Positions 8,589 through 16,888 of a DNA stretch of 64,000 nucleotides are shown one piece after another. The DNA lies in the NCBI GenBank assembly GCA_902779085.1, contig CACYZY010000001.1, positions 186,001 through 250,000 on the forward strand, given 5' to 3'. Position 1 is the stretch's first letter. The number at the start of each line of letters is the position of its first letter. This DNA is from an uncultured Bacteroidales bacterium (GTDB taxonomy: Bacteria > Bacteroidota > Bacteroidia > Bacteroidales > Bacteroidaceae). Under the pieces are notes generated by a model that was given only the letters and a program-made list of their open reading frames with translations, was not told where the DNA came from and did no database searches. Position numbers and translations under genes: made by a program.

Positions 8589-9605
8589 TTATTTCAAGGC
8601 TCCGTAATTCAAATACTCCATTATTCCTTTATAATAGAGCTCTGCTGGGTCGTTGATGTCGTCTTTTGAAAGGCGGTCGTATATTTGGCAGAATATGTGC
8701 ACATCAGCCTTTTCGAAGTCAGAGAATTCAGCAGTTTCCTTACCTTCAATCTTGCAGTTATACCAACAGGCTAAACTCTCAAAGGCACTCCAAGGCACAT
8801 AGGTAAGGTCTTGCTCTGAGTTCAGCTCCCGTGTATAGTCCTTCATTTTCTCTAAGATAGGGGATATGCTGTCCTGCATCAGGAAGATGCCGAATTCATG
8901 GCTGAACATCGCCAATTGGAAATTAACGTCCTGATTGTACCAAACAGTATTGGTCGTGTCGTTCAGATTATTGTATGAAGGTCCTTGATCGCCTGCGCGA
9001 TACAGCAACCAATGATAATCGCCCCTATGCCAAGTATAACCCGTTACTTGCTCCCAATCCTTTACCAGACTTTGCTTTGCCAACTTTTGGCTGAGCATTT
9101 TTTGACGCTCTTCCATATCGACCTTCACCTTAGAATAAACATTTTTCAAATAATCATCGTAATGGTGAATATACACCTTGGCAATAGCCTTGACAGCAGT
9201 CATCATGTCGGCAGGGATATTGCGCTCTTCGCCCTCATTAACAACCCTATCCATTACCACCTGCATGCTTTCAGCATTGGAGATGCTCTCTCCAGCAACA
9301 CCAAAGAAGAATGGCCCAGCTAACATGCCTCCCTCGCCTTGTCCGAAGGTCAAATAGTCCTTGTATTTTTGCAACGTATCAATAGCTGTCTTCGGTAATG
9401 TGCCGCCATATTTTTCAGCATAAACCGAGTCAGAGAATCCCAATTCCGCCAGCGTGTAAAGATGCGTTACATAGTTTACCTCAGGACGAATCTCAACCAG
9501 TATCTGTATATCGTCATTTCGCTCCTCTGCATTACGGCTGGCACATCCGTTTATTATGGCCAATGCGCATCCTAGCAAAAATAAAGCATATAATTTATTC
9601 ATCAT
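8589..9605 (-). CDS. Lipoprotein of unknown function
   Basis: A 338-residue exported lipoprotein: hydrophobic N-terminus and a lipobox ending at Cys21 (AIINGC). The body is mostly helical, with QVVMDRVV, IHHYDDYLKNVYSK, an HEFGIF element and a C-terminal ADVHIFCQIYDRL / INDPAELYYKGIMEYL segment. I do not recognise a family. A decayed relative of the C-terminus lies at 4135-4245, so this was once a duplicated gene in the same cluster. Stop and start are 2 bases from the acyltransferase and 9 bases from the GNAT/ribbon gene, so it is operonic. An HE pair at about 239 could suggest a hydrolase, but no HExxH motif exists. Confidence 0.75.
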   Translation of the reverse strand: MMNKLYALFLLGCALAIINGCASRNAEERNDDIQILVEIRPEVNYVTHLYTLAELGFSDSVYAEKYGGTLPKTAIDTLQKYKDYLTFGQGEGGMLAGPFFFGVAGESISNAESMQVVMDRVVNEGEERNIPADMMTAVKAIAKVYIHHYDDYLKNVYSKVKVDMEERQKMLSQKLAKQSLVKDWEQVTGYTWHRGDYHWLLYRAGDQGPSYNNLNDTTNTVWYNQDVNFQLAMFSHEFGIFLMQDSISPILEKMKDYTRELNSEQDLTYVPWSAFESLACWYNCKIEGKETAEFSDFEKADVHIFCQIYDRLSKDDINDPAELYYKGIMEYLNYGALK

Positions 9606-9614
9606 ATTAGGTTG

Positions 9615-10505
9615 CTATTTTCTCCATCGTTTTAACATCGGGAAGAAACCACGCATCATTTGCTTGTATTCCTCTTTGGTCATGGGCTTGGGCATCTGCT
9701 TGTTTACCTCATCTACAAACTGTGCACAGTGATCAATCATCTCATCCATGGTGCAGTCCTGCAAAAACTTTCCGTCCTTATAGCAGTATTGGCAATAGTC
9801 AAAGTTAGTACTGCCATCTGCGTTCATGCCGCAGTCCTCATTCTTTGAAAGTGGCATACCACAACTTTGGCAGAACTGAGGCAATTGGCTTGGCTGCAAG
9901 TTTTTCTCCTTGTTGGGGAAAGTCGCTTCGTAGGCCTCGAAAGCCTTTGGATTTTCATCTGCCACGAAATAACCCTTAGGAGGACAGTAGGTGGCTTCTG
10001 TTATTCCATTTGATTTCAGCCACCCTGAGATTAACTCTTGTGCAAGGAAGTAAGGCACAACTGCATCCTTCGGCTCGGTGTGATAATGGATGTTCAGCTT
10101 GCTAGCGAGGTCGAAACCTGCATGTTTGTAGAAATCGAAGTTACCCTCCATGCAGATAAAGCCAATGCCTATTTCACGAGCTTTCTCTAAAGCAAACTGG
10201 AGCAGTTTGAGCCCATAGCCTTTGCGCTGATAGTCAGGATGGATGCTGATAGGTCCAAAGGTCCAAGACGGCTTGCGATTACCATTATTGAGTACTAATT
10301 CTGCTTTTGAAAACATCACATGACCAATAATCATATTATCTTCTTCCATCACTAAATCCAACTCTGGGATAAAGTCAGGATTCATTCTATATTGATTAAG
10401 CACATAATGCTCCGTACATCCTGGACGATAAACATTCCAGAATGCTTCACGCGTAAGGTTCTCCACCTCACGATAATCTTTGGGCTGTTCTATTCTGATA
10501 TTCAT
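9615..10505 (-). CDS. GNAT acetyltransferase fused to a zinc-ribbon module
   Basis: A 296-residue protein. Residues 1-150 are a GNAT domain with the acetyl-CoA loop QRKGYGLKLL and the strand FICMEGNFDFYKHAGF, close to YhbS-type N-acetyltransferases. After a linker, residues 211-296 repeat the zinc-ribbon module of the PPOX fusion protein: Cys212, Cys215, Cys238, Cys241, the segment FLQDCTM-EMI-HCAQFV and the end FFPMLKRWRK, with well over half of the positions identical. The module therefore behaves as a mobile accessory tag on unrelated enzymes. It overlaps the upstream GNAT gene by 4 bases. Substrate and the ribbon's partner are unknown. Confidence 0.88.
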   Translation of the reverse strand: MNIRIEQPKDYREVENLTREAFWNVYRPGCTEHYVLNQYRMNPDFIPELDLVMEEDNMIIGHVMFSKAELVLNNGNRKPSWTFGPISIHPDYQRKGYGLKLLQFALEKAREIGIGFICMEGNFDFYKHAGFDLASKLNIHYHTEPKDAVVPYFLAQELISGWLKSNGITEATYCPPKGYFVADENPKAFEAYEATFPNKEKNLQPSQLPQFCQSCGMPLSKNEDCGMNADGSTNFDYCQYCYKDGKFLQDCTMDEMIDHCAQFVDEVNKQMPKPMTKEEYKQMMRGFFPMLKRWRK

Positions 10506-11035
10506 TGTATATTTTTTATTCGGTCTAATCTCATGATCTTTACGGGTTGATTGTTACCATGATAGAGATGACTGCACCAGTTAATATCTCCTGTATCATA
10601 AAAGCCACATTTCTCCATTACCCTACCTGAGGCAGGATTGTTGATGAAGAAATCGCTCCATAAGGTTTGGAAACCTTTCTCTTTGAAGCAATAGTCTATC
10701 AGCAGCTGCAATGCCTCCGTGCAGATACCTTGGTTCCAATAGGGCTTAGCCACCCAATAACCAGCCTCTGCATCGTTTTCACCAATGTTGATGTTGCTCT
10801 CGCCAAAAGTATAGTAGCCAATGCACCCAATGGCCTCACCTGTGGCTTTCAACTCGATGGCCCATATATGGTCACTATGAAAGATGGTGTGGATAATATG
10901 TAGACTTCCTTCAATACTCGTATGAGGTGGCCAACCTGCACGAGGCCCTACGTCAGGGTCGGATGCATATTTGAAAAGTGCTTCTGCATCGCTATCTCGC
11001 CAAGGACGTAATAAAATGCGATCAGTTTCCATCAT
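10502..11035 (-). CDS. GNAT acetyltransferase, RimJ/RimL-like
   Basis: A 177-residue acetyltransferase with the RimJ/RimL pattern: ETDRILLRPWRDSDAEALF at the start, GYWVAKPYWNQGICTEAL as acetyl-CoA loop region and NPASGRVMEKCGFYDTG near the end. RimL-type enzymes acetylate protein N-termini, but many relatives act on small molecules or antibiotics. The gene starts 6 bases after the M28 peptidase stop and overlaps the next gene by 4 bases. Two adjacent ATGs (11035 and 11032) are possible starts. Confidence 0.92.
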   Translation of the reverse strand: MMETDRILLRPWRDSDAEALFKYASDPDVGPRAGWPPHTSIEGSLHIIHTIFHSDHIWAIELKATGEAIGCIGYYTFGESNINIGENDAEAGYWVAKPYWNQGICTEALQLLIDYCFKEKGFQTLWSDFFINNPASGRVMEKCGFYDTGDINWCSHLYHGNNQPVKIMRLDRIKNIQ

Positions 11036-11041
11036 GCAAAT

Positions 11042-12304
11042 TTATTTATATTGTTCCACAAAATCACGTACTAAGCGGAAGACAGGTTCATAACTATCGA
11101 AAACAGCATTCTTCCAGTTGTCGTGAATGGTGTGGTAGTACTTAAATGCATCGCCATTTTCATTTTCTATGAAGATGCAAGGCACATGGCGTGTGGCAAA
11201 GGGGTAGTGGTCGCTATTACCAGCCAGTTCTCCACGATTCAATGCCTTGAAATGGTGTTTTTCATTGTTGATAGTCTCAAACAAAGTAAATCCTCTCATA
11301 CCTTCATCGCTAACCTCGCAATATGCTACAGGGTTGTTGTCACCTATCATATCGATATTGAAGAGATACTTAATCTGCTCTAACGACACGATGGGGTGGT
11401 TGGCAAAGAACTCTGAACCTCTAAGAAAGGCATCCTCTCCAGAAAAAGCAATGAAGTACATATCGTATGCAGGACGATGCTTGGCATAGTAAGCGGCCAA
11501 TGTCACAATGGTGGCAGTGCCTGATGCGTTGTCGTTTGCGCCAGCATAGAATACCTTCTTGCCTAGGTTGCCTAAATGATCGTAATGGGCAGTAAAGACA
11601 TAACAGCTGTCGTGGCGAGTCCCTTCCACTTTGGCAATGACGTTGAAACACTCGTAGTCCTTTAAGAACTTGTTCTCAATGTTGGGACTAATGGTCTTGG
11701 CATCCTTAGGAAAACGATAGGGTACCCACATGATGGGCTTGTCGATAACCTTTTCTCCATAGGCCTTGTAAAACTTCAGCGGTTCTTCCCATGTGAAAAG
11801 GATGCCTGCATTGGGCGCACCGTCTTTTTTCTGCAGACGGGAGAAATCTTCGCGATGCTTGTAAGAGAACATAAAGTCGCACACTACAAAGGCATCCTTA
11901 TTCTCTGGCCGTTCTAAGTCCTGGAATATTTTGTTGGCATCATAATGCAGGGTGTCGATGTAATAGAGAGGGAAGGTGCCCTTGATACCAGGCGCATACT
12001 CACGCATGGTGAAATCTACACCAGGAATCTGCTTCTTGCCATCGACTGACAGTTTCATCTTGCCTGAAAAGGTGTTAATGTCCAGCTTGAAAGGCTGGCA
12101 AATCACCTCGTCAACTCCAGCTTTCTCAAATTCCTTCTGCAGGAACTTACCTGCCTTATTAGCACCGTTCTTGGCATAGCCTCTACCTTGATACTTGGCA
12201 GAACTAAGTTCCTTTACTACTCGTTTATAAAGTGACAGATCTTGTCCGTACAATTGTACAGTGACTAATGCTAACAGCAGTAACAGTGTTCTTTTCATAT
12301 GCAT
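11042..12304 (-). CDS. M28-family zinc peptidase, exported
   Basis: A 420-residue exported metallopeptidase. A signal peptide is clear (KRTLLLLLALVTVQLYGQ). The M28 metal-ligand pattern is present: AHYDHLG, GANDNASG, FSGEDAFLRGS, NIDMIG and a C-terminal YYHTIHD. In the third motif the family usually has two glutamates; here it is Glu-Asp, a conservative change. An apical protease-associated-like insertion probably occupies residues 100-220. It may trim peptides in the periplasm. The ATG at 12304 (or 12298) starts the signal peptide; the frame is open further up but overlaps the preceding gene. The gap to the acyltransferase stop is 5 bases. Confidence 0.9.
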   Translation of the reverse strand: MHMKRTLLLLLALVTVQLYGQDLSLYKRVVKELSSAKYQGRGYAKNGANKAGKFLQKEFEKAGVDEVICQPFKLDINTFSGKMKLSVDGKKQIPGVDFTMREYAPGIKGTFPLYYIDTLHYDANKIFQDLERPENKDAFVVCDFMFSYKHREDFSRLQKKDGAPNAGILFTWEEPLKFYKAYGEKVIDKPIMWVPYRFPKDAKTISPNIENKFLKDYECFNVIAKVEGTRHDSCYVFTAHYDHLGNLGKKVFYAGANDNASGTATIVTLAAYYAKHRPAYDMYFIAFSGEDAFLRGSEFFANHPIVSLEQIKYLFNIDMIGDNNPVAYCEVSDEGMRGFTLFETINNEKHHFKALNRGELAGNSDHYPFATRHVPCIFIENENGDAFKYYHTIHDNWKNAVFDSYEPVFRLVRDFVEQYK

Positions 12305-12309
12305 CGTTT

Positions 12310-13437
12310 TTATGCTTTTACAGCAGTTTTTTTCTCTCCCAATACACACCAGCGGATGATAGGTATACGATGAAGTAGCTCATACGTCAATGGTGATAGT
12401 GTGAAGACAGCAACTGTCAAGATGAGATACATCGCCACTGGAGGTAAATTCGTATATGTTTTCATCATATAGCCCAGACCGCCAATAAACAAATAATGAA
12501 CTATGTAGATGCCGAAACTGGAACGTGTCATATAACTGGCAAAGCTACCTGTATAATCAAAGCAGGCGCTGAACCATCCCATCATTGCCAAGCACATCAG
12601 CCAACCGTAAATGCAGTTAAGCGGACTGCCTAGATATTGAGGTGATGTGTTATTCTCACCAAAGGTGGTAACAATTAATATGATGCCACTCAATACAGCA
12701 CCAACCATCAATGGAATCCAAGCTTTAGTAACTTTCTCCTGCACCTCGTCGTGCGAGAATACGAAATAGCCCAGCAGGAACGGCACTACATAGAAGAAGG
12801 GCTTGTATAAGTTCCAAAGGCCGTCGGCAGTCTCTGGACGTGGCTCTGTGATGAGTGTCTGCTCGCCGAGCCAGAAAAGCATACCTAAGAGCACGATGCC
12901 TGCTATTCCTATTTTACCGCACCAATTCCAAAACTTGTCCTCTTTATCCAGTACACGCACCAGAAGTAACACTAAGCAGAACAGCCACAACACTTGGATA
13001 AACCAAAGCGGACCTGTGCCGGAAATAGCCATAATAAAATACTTTGCTATAGCTGGGAGACCTTCGAATACGCCTAGCCTTGCTGCTACGGCAGTGTTGA
13101 AATAACCTATTATCCAGTGGAAAACGAGTAGGCCTATAGTGCTTGGCACTAGTAATTTTCGCGTGCGCGCCTTGAACCAAGTTTCGCCGTCTATTATATT
13201 TAAAGCATACTTAGAACTTACACCTGCTAAAAGAAACAACAATGGCATAAACCACGGGTAGAGGATATACATTACTACATCCTGATATTGTGGATACTCA
13301 GGGTATTCACCAAAACCGCCTATACCGCCAAACACTCCTTTATTGTTATAGAAATATATCACATGGTAGAATAATACCAATAGCACTGTTACCCAGCGCA
13401 AATTATCAATCCAATGTTTTCTCATCGTTTTCATCAT
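12310..13437 (-). CDS. Membrane acyltransferase, acyltransferase-3 family
   Basis: A 375-residue polytopic membrane protein with the family's first-segment motif RKHWIDNLRWVTVLLVLFYHV and late segment SSFGIYIVHYLF. About ten membrane segments are visible, with PWFMPLLFLLAGVSS as a typical loop. It would acylate an exported glycan or small molecule. It heads the long minus-strand operon: a TATATTTG -7 box lies at 13451-13458, just upstream of the ATG cluster 13437/13434/13425. It is not closely similar to the other acyltransferase in the operon, so the two likely differ in substrate. Confidence 0.9.
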   Translation of the reverse strand: MMKTMRKHWIDNLRWVTVLLVLFYHVIYFYNNKGVFGGIGGFGEYPEYPQYQDVVMYILYPWFMPLLFLLAGVSSKYALNIIDGETWFKARTRKLLVPSTIGLLVFHWIIGYFNTAVAARLGVFEGLPAIAKYFIMAISGTGPLWFIQVLWLFCLVLLLVRVLDKEDKFWNWCGKIGIAGIVLLGMLFWLGEQTLITEPRPETADGLWNLYKPFFYVVPFLLGYFVFSHDEVQEKVTKAWIPLMVGAVLSGIILIVTTFGENNTSPQYLGSPLNCIYGWLMCLAMMGWFSACFDYTGSFASYMTRSSFGIYIVHYLFIGGLGYMMKTYTNLPPVAMYLILTVAVFTLSPLTYELLHRIPIIRWCVLGEKKTAVKA

Positions 13438-13450
13438 TATATTGCATTTG

Positions 13451-13458
13451 CAAATATA
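13451..13458 (-). promoter_or_regulatory. Putative -7 box for the 12310-13437 operon
   Basis: TATATTTG on the minus strand, 13 bases before the first ATG; no -33 TTG at the usual spacing. It would serve the acyltransferase and the genes after it. Confidence 0.45.
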
Positions 13459-13480
13459 CAATTATTTATGATAATATATC

Positions 13481-15853
13481 TTACATTCTCGACTTTTGGT
13501 CTGTGCCAGCACCCGTACCACGATACTTGCTCTGTGCAGCGTTGAAAGTATAACGTACAGAGAATTTCACCCTCTGTGTATCCATCATGTTGTTCTGGCT
13601 GATGGTATGACTGCCGAAGTCGCTGTCTACATTTGTCTTGGCGGTGTGAGTCAGGTCATTGCCTTCTATGCGAAGCACAAGGGAGTTGTCTTTCAAGAGA
13701 GTCTTTTGCACAGCAGCCGTCAGGTTAAAGAACGCATCCCTCATATAGATGTTTTGCGTGTATCCCTTAGTCTGCATCAACCCTCCCAATTCGAGTTGCC
13801 AACCACCATTCAGTCTGAAGGTGTTGTTCAGCTGCATAACGCCTATTGGCTTGTCGTTGAACTTGGTCTCGCGGATACCTGAAGACGTACGGGGATCTGG
13901 AGCATTGATGGTGAGCCACTGTTTCTGTATGCCTAAGGTGTAGCTCATAGTCCATGGGCCAATGGTGTGGTTAATCATACTATATACCACAAGCATACGG
14001 AAAGGAGTATCGATATTGCGGGGCTTCACCAGTATCACACCTTCATCGTTGTAAGGTGATGACCAGGTCATTATTGGATCATTGGTGCGTGAATAGTTCA
14101 CCATGAAGGTTAGGAACTTCCATACAGCTGTGGCACTCACGTTGTGAATCAACTCAGGCTGTAGCTGGGCATTGCCGCTCTGCAGCAGATAACGGTTGTC
14201 ATAACTGATGGCACTTGATAGTTGCGCATAGTTGGGGCGGCGTGTCCTTGCACTATAATTCAGCATCAGTTGTACTTTACCCATCCTGCCTGCAAATGAA
14301 ATGGTAGGAAACCAGTTGCTATAGTTGCGAGTTAGATTATTGGCAGGTGTCACTGCGTCAAGATAAGTGTAATGTACGTTCTCGTAACGTATGCCTGTGC
14401 TGATTTGACCAATCTTTGGAAGGTTGAAGCCATAGTTGGCAAAACCTGCATAAATATCTTCTTTTACTTCAGCTTTAGAAGCAGGGATTTCGATGCCAGT
14501 TATGGCATAATTGTCATTCCTACGAGAGAAAGACTCTTCAGTTCCCACTTGTAACTGTCCTTTCCATATAGGATAGGATACAATGGCCTTGGCGGCATAG
14601 AGATGACTGCTGTTCTCGCTATGACTGTGTATTTCGGCATCATGAGTCATGGAACTCTTTTCTATTGAAACCGATTTTGCAGAGCTCTCTGACCCATAAT
14701 AGTCTAGATTCACGTCAAGTCCCAACTTAGAGCCAATGGTGCCGTTGTAATACAGATTCACTCCCATATTATAAGGAGTCTTCTCGCCGATACGGTCTTC
14801 AGAGCTGGTGGTCAACTTGTCAATCAGTACGCCATCTTCAAACACTGTGTCACCAGTGTTCATTTCTGTTTTGTGGCTTAGCTCTTTTCCCCACTCAAAC
14901 TTACCTCCCACAAAATGCTTTTCATCTATCTGCCAGTTCACTCCGGCATTACCATATAGGCTTTGTCCTATATAATCCAGTGACAGGTCACTGTTGTTAT
15001 CAATCTGATGTTTGCCGTAAGTTTTCCTATTAATCTCAGCAATCTGACGGGAAGTGTTCCTGTTATAATTGATACCAGCAAAGAAATCCACGCCACCAGT
15101 ACGGTAGTTCATATTGAAGGCAGCAGAGGGGTCATTTCCTTTACTCCATTGCAACGACTGAGAGTCTGAAGCGTTGAAGTTGAAACCGAAACCTTCGCCT
15201 TGCCTGCGGATGGTACGGATGCGCACTACGCTGCGTACAGTAGCATCATATTGTGCACCAGGATTCGTGATTACTTCCACGCTCTGAATCTCGTTACTCT
15301 GCAATCGTGATAACTCAGAAGTATCTGTAATTTTACGACCGTTTATATATACCAGTGGGGAGCCCTTACCCATTACTTCCAACCCGTTAGGTCCTTTGAT
15401 AAGACCAGGTGTTTTCGCCAACACGTCGTCGGCAGTACCGACATTCTCCAGTACAGATCCCTTGACGTTTGTCTGTAATCCTTCACCTGTTAGCTTGGTC
15501 TTTGGTAGTTGTGCCTTCACAACTACCTCACCTAACAGTTGAGAGTCTTCTGTTAGTACAATGGTAAGTCCGTCAGCAGCTGACTTGTAGGTCGTTTGAT
15601 ATCCAATGCAAGATACTTGAAGTAGTCCGTCGTTTTTGTTAGTTGCAATCTTAAACAACCCTTCGTCATTGGTCACTGCACCCTGTACAAAAGACGAGTC
15701 GGGCAGTGATAATAAAACTACATTTACATACGGAATAGGTGTGCCTTGCGTATCTGTTACTCTTCCCCCAATGTCATGTGTCTTAGCTGTAACGCCAATT
15801 GTCATCATCGTGGCAGCCATCAATGCTACCAATTTCATAAATATATTCTTCAT
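13481..15853 (-). CDS. Outer-membrane beta-barrel protein with carboxypeptidase-like N-terminal domain
   Basis: A 790-residue outer-membrane protein. After a signal peptide (to about residue 23, GVTA-KTHD) comes a carboxypeptidase-regulatory-like domain (GGRVTDTQGTPIPYVNVVLL, SFVQGAVTNDEGLF), a plug-like region (LGEVVVKAQLPK, VLENVGTADDVLAKTPGL) and a large barrel ending in an aromatic-alternating strand before the C-terminal KYRGTGAGTDQ. This is the TonB-receptor-like 'outer membrane beta-barrel family' of Bacteroidota, not a SusC, as it has no SusD partner. It lies 43 bases after the LiaF-like gene and is probably cotranscribed, placing it under the LytTR-linked promoter. Its ligand is unknown. 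Confidence 0.9.
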   Translation of the reverse strand: MKNIFMKLVALMAATMMTIGVTAKTHDIGGRVTDTQGTPIPYVNVVLLSLPDSSFVQGAVTNDEGLFKIATNKNDGLLQVSCIGYQTTYKSAADGLTIVLTEDSQLLGEVVVKAQLPKTKLTGEGLQTNVKGSVLENVGTADDVLAKTPGLIKGPNGLEVMGKGSPLVYINGRKITDTSELSRLQSNEIQSVEVITNPGAQYDATVRSVVRIRTIRRQGEGFGFNFNASDSQSLQWSKGNDPSAAFNMNYRTGGVDFFAGINYNRNTSRQIAEINRKTYGKHQIDNNSDLSLDYIGQSLYGNAGVNWQIDEKHFVGGKFEWGKELSHKTEMNTGDTVFEDGVLIDKLTTSSEDRIGEKTPYNMGVNLYYNGTIGSKLGLDVNLDYYGSESSAKSVSIEKSSMTHDAEIHSHSENSSHLYAAKAIVSYPIWKGQLQVGTEESFSRRNDNYAITGIEIPASKAEVKEDIYAGFANYGFNLPKIGQISTGIRYENVHYTYLDAVTPANNLTRNYSNWFPTISFAGRMGKVQLMLNYSARTRRPNYAQLSSAISYDNRYLLQSGNAQLQPELIHNVSATAVWKFLTFMVNYSRTNDPIMTWSSPYNDEGVILVKPRNIDTPFRMLVVYSMINHTIGPWTMSYTLGIQKQWLTINAPDPRTSSGIRETKFNDKPIGVMQLNNTFRLNGGWQLELGGLMQTKGYTQNIYMRDAFFNLTAAVQKTLLKDNSLVLRIEGNDLTHTAKTNVDSDFGSHTISQNNMMDTQRVKFSVRYTFNAAQSKYRGTGAGTDQKSRM

Positions 15854-15896
15854 TGTTGTAGTAAATATTAATAATTCATTTCTCGCTTTTCACTAT

Positions 15897-16679
15897 TCAT
15901 TCTTTTATTGCTACCCCACCGAATATGTTGCTTGCTATAATATGCAGGCATGGCGCCTTGGGGTCAGTACTTTTTATGGCTTCATTACCCACACCGCCAA
16001 AGAAACTACGACTTTTTACCTCAATATTGATGGTAGGTGGCACGAATAACTCAACGCCACCAAAGCAGGTGCGGATGTCAATTTCCTCGTCTTCATTGAT
16101 AACGGCATTACGCAAATCCAAACGGATACCACCGAAAGTTGCTTCTAAACGTGCTCCGTGGAAAGTCTCACCCTTATAGATGTACTCGTCACCACCAAAG
16201 CTGGCAGAACAACTGATGCGTTTTCCATCCTCGTTGAGGGGCAATGGACGTTGCAGCCATTGGTCGTGATCATTTCTGAATCCATCGATGATCAACCAGC
16301 ATCCTATATATAATAGGACAAAGAGAGCTAAATACAGTTCCAGGGGATCTGATGATTCATTCTCCAACCAACTTAGATGGATGAGGCCCAGCATAACAGC
16401 TAGTTTGAGTGAAAAACCAACTACCATGACTATGCCGATAACAATCTTCAGTCTCTTTATGAAATAATTGTTGGCATGATAGCCCTTAAAGCCTTCAAAG
16501 ATGAGGTGAAGGCCCACAAAAATGAGAATTGCAATAGCGAAATAGTATGCGGCAGGTTCTTTGGTAGCATTCTCCAGCCAACTCATATGCATGATGCCCC
16601 ACATGGTAGCCAATTTTAGCAGACTGGCTAATACTAATACGACACCAATAATACCTCTGAAAGTAGATTTCGTTTTCAT
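15897..16679 (-). CDS. LiaF-like membrane protein with C-terminal beta domain
   Basis: A 260-residue protein with four hydrophobic segments in two similar halves (MHMSWLENATKEPAAY and IHLSWLENESSDPLEL repeat the same loop) and a soluble C-terminus rich in FGG turns (SFGGDEYIY, TFGGIRLDL, CFGGVELFV, IFGGVAIKE). That repeated strand pattern is the LiaF / cell-wall-active antibiotic response C-terminal fold. In Firmicutes LiaF restrains a two-component stress system; in Bacteroidota the role is not established. It is divergent from the LytTR regulator, sharing a regulatory region with direct repeats, and is probably controlled by it. The duplicated membrane half is an internal repeat. Confidence 0.85.
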   Translation of the reverse strand: MKTKSTFRGIIGVVLVLASLLKLATMWGIMHMSWLENATKEPAAYYFAIAILIFVGLHLIFEGFKGYHANNYFIKRLKIVIGIVMVVGFSLKLAVMLGLIHLSWLENESSDPLELYLALFVLLYIGCWLIIDGFRNDHDQWLQRPLPLNEDGKRISCSASFGGDEYIYKGETFHGARLEATFGGIRLDLRNAVINEDEEIDIRTCFGGVELFVPPTINIEVKSRSFFGGVGNEAIKSTDPKAPCLHIIASNIFGGVAIKE

Positions 16680-16749
16680 AACGTTGTATTATAATTGTTA
16701 GACTTTTTTCTCTATTGAAAGTTGCAAGTTATCTCGCTTCTCACTGGTA

Positions 16750-16781
16750 CAAAAGTAGAGTGAGATAAAAAGACCTCCAAA
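16750..16781 (-). promoter_or_regulatory. Promoter of the LiaF-like gene and outer-membrane barrel gene
   Basis: On the minus strand, a TTTG -33 box (16778-16781) is 20 bases from a TACTTTTG -7 box (16750-16757). The leader is about 65 bases. The first copy of the TTCTGGGAT repeat (16783-16791) adjoins the -33 box. Confidence 0.7.
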
Positions 16782-16782
16782 T

Positions 16783-16849
16783 TTCTGGGATATATGGCGG
16801 ATGTTTGTGACGAATGGTATTATTCTGGGATGAATAGCGTGACGAATGG
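16783..16849. promoter_or_regulatory. Tandem direct repeats between divergent promoters (candidate LytTR operator)
   Basis: Two copies of a compound motif: TTCTGGGAT (16783-16791 and 16823-16831) each followed by GTGACGAATGG (16807-16817 and 16839-16849). The GTGACGAATGG copies are 32 bases apart, about three helical turns. One copy ends next to the LytTR -33 box and the other end adjoins the LiaF -33 box. Direct repeats are the usual form of LytTR binding sites; binding itself is inferred. Confidence 0.55.
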
Positions 16850-16850
16850 C

Positions 16851-16880
16851 TTGCAGTAATGTATTTTTATCATATCTTTG
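16851..16880 (+). promoter_or_regulatory. Promoter of the LytTR regulator gene
   Basis: A TTG -33 box (16851-16853) and TATCTTTG -7 box (16873-16880) with 19 bases between. The ATG at 16889 is only 8 bases after the -7 box, so the transcript is nearly leaderless. Confidence 0.65.
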
Positions 16881-16888
16881 CAACCGAT

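Noticed and set aside
13481-15853. SusC-type receptor of a polysaccharide utilisation locus
   Set aside because: The N-terminal domain is similar, but the length (790) is short for SusC, there is no SusD-like partner, and its neighbours are not glycan enzymes.
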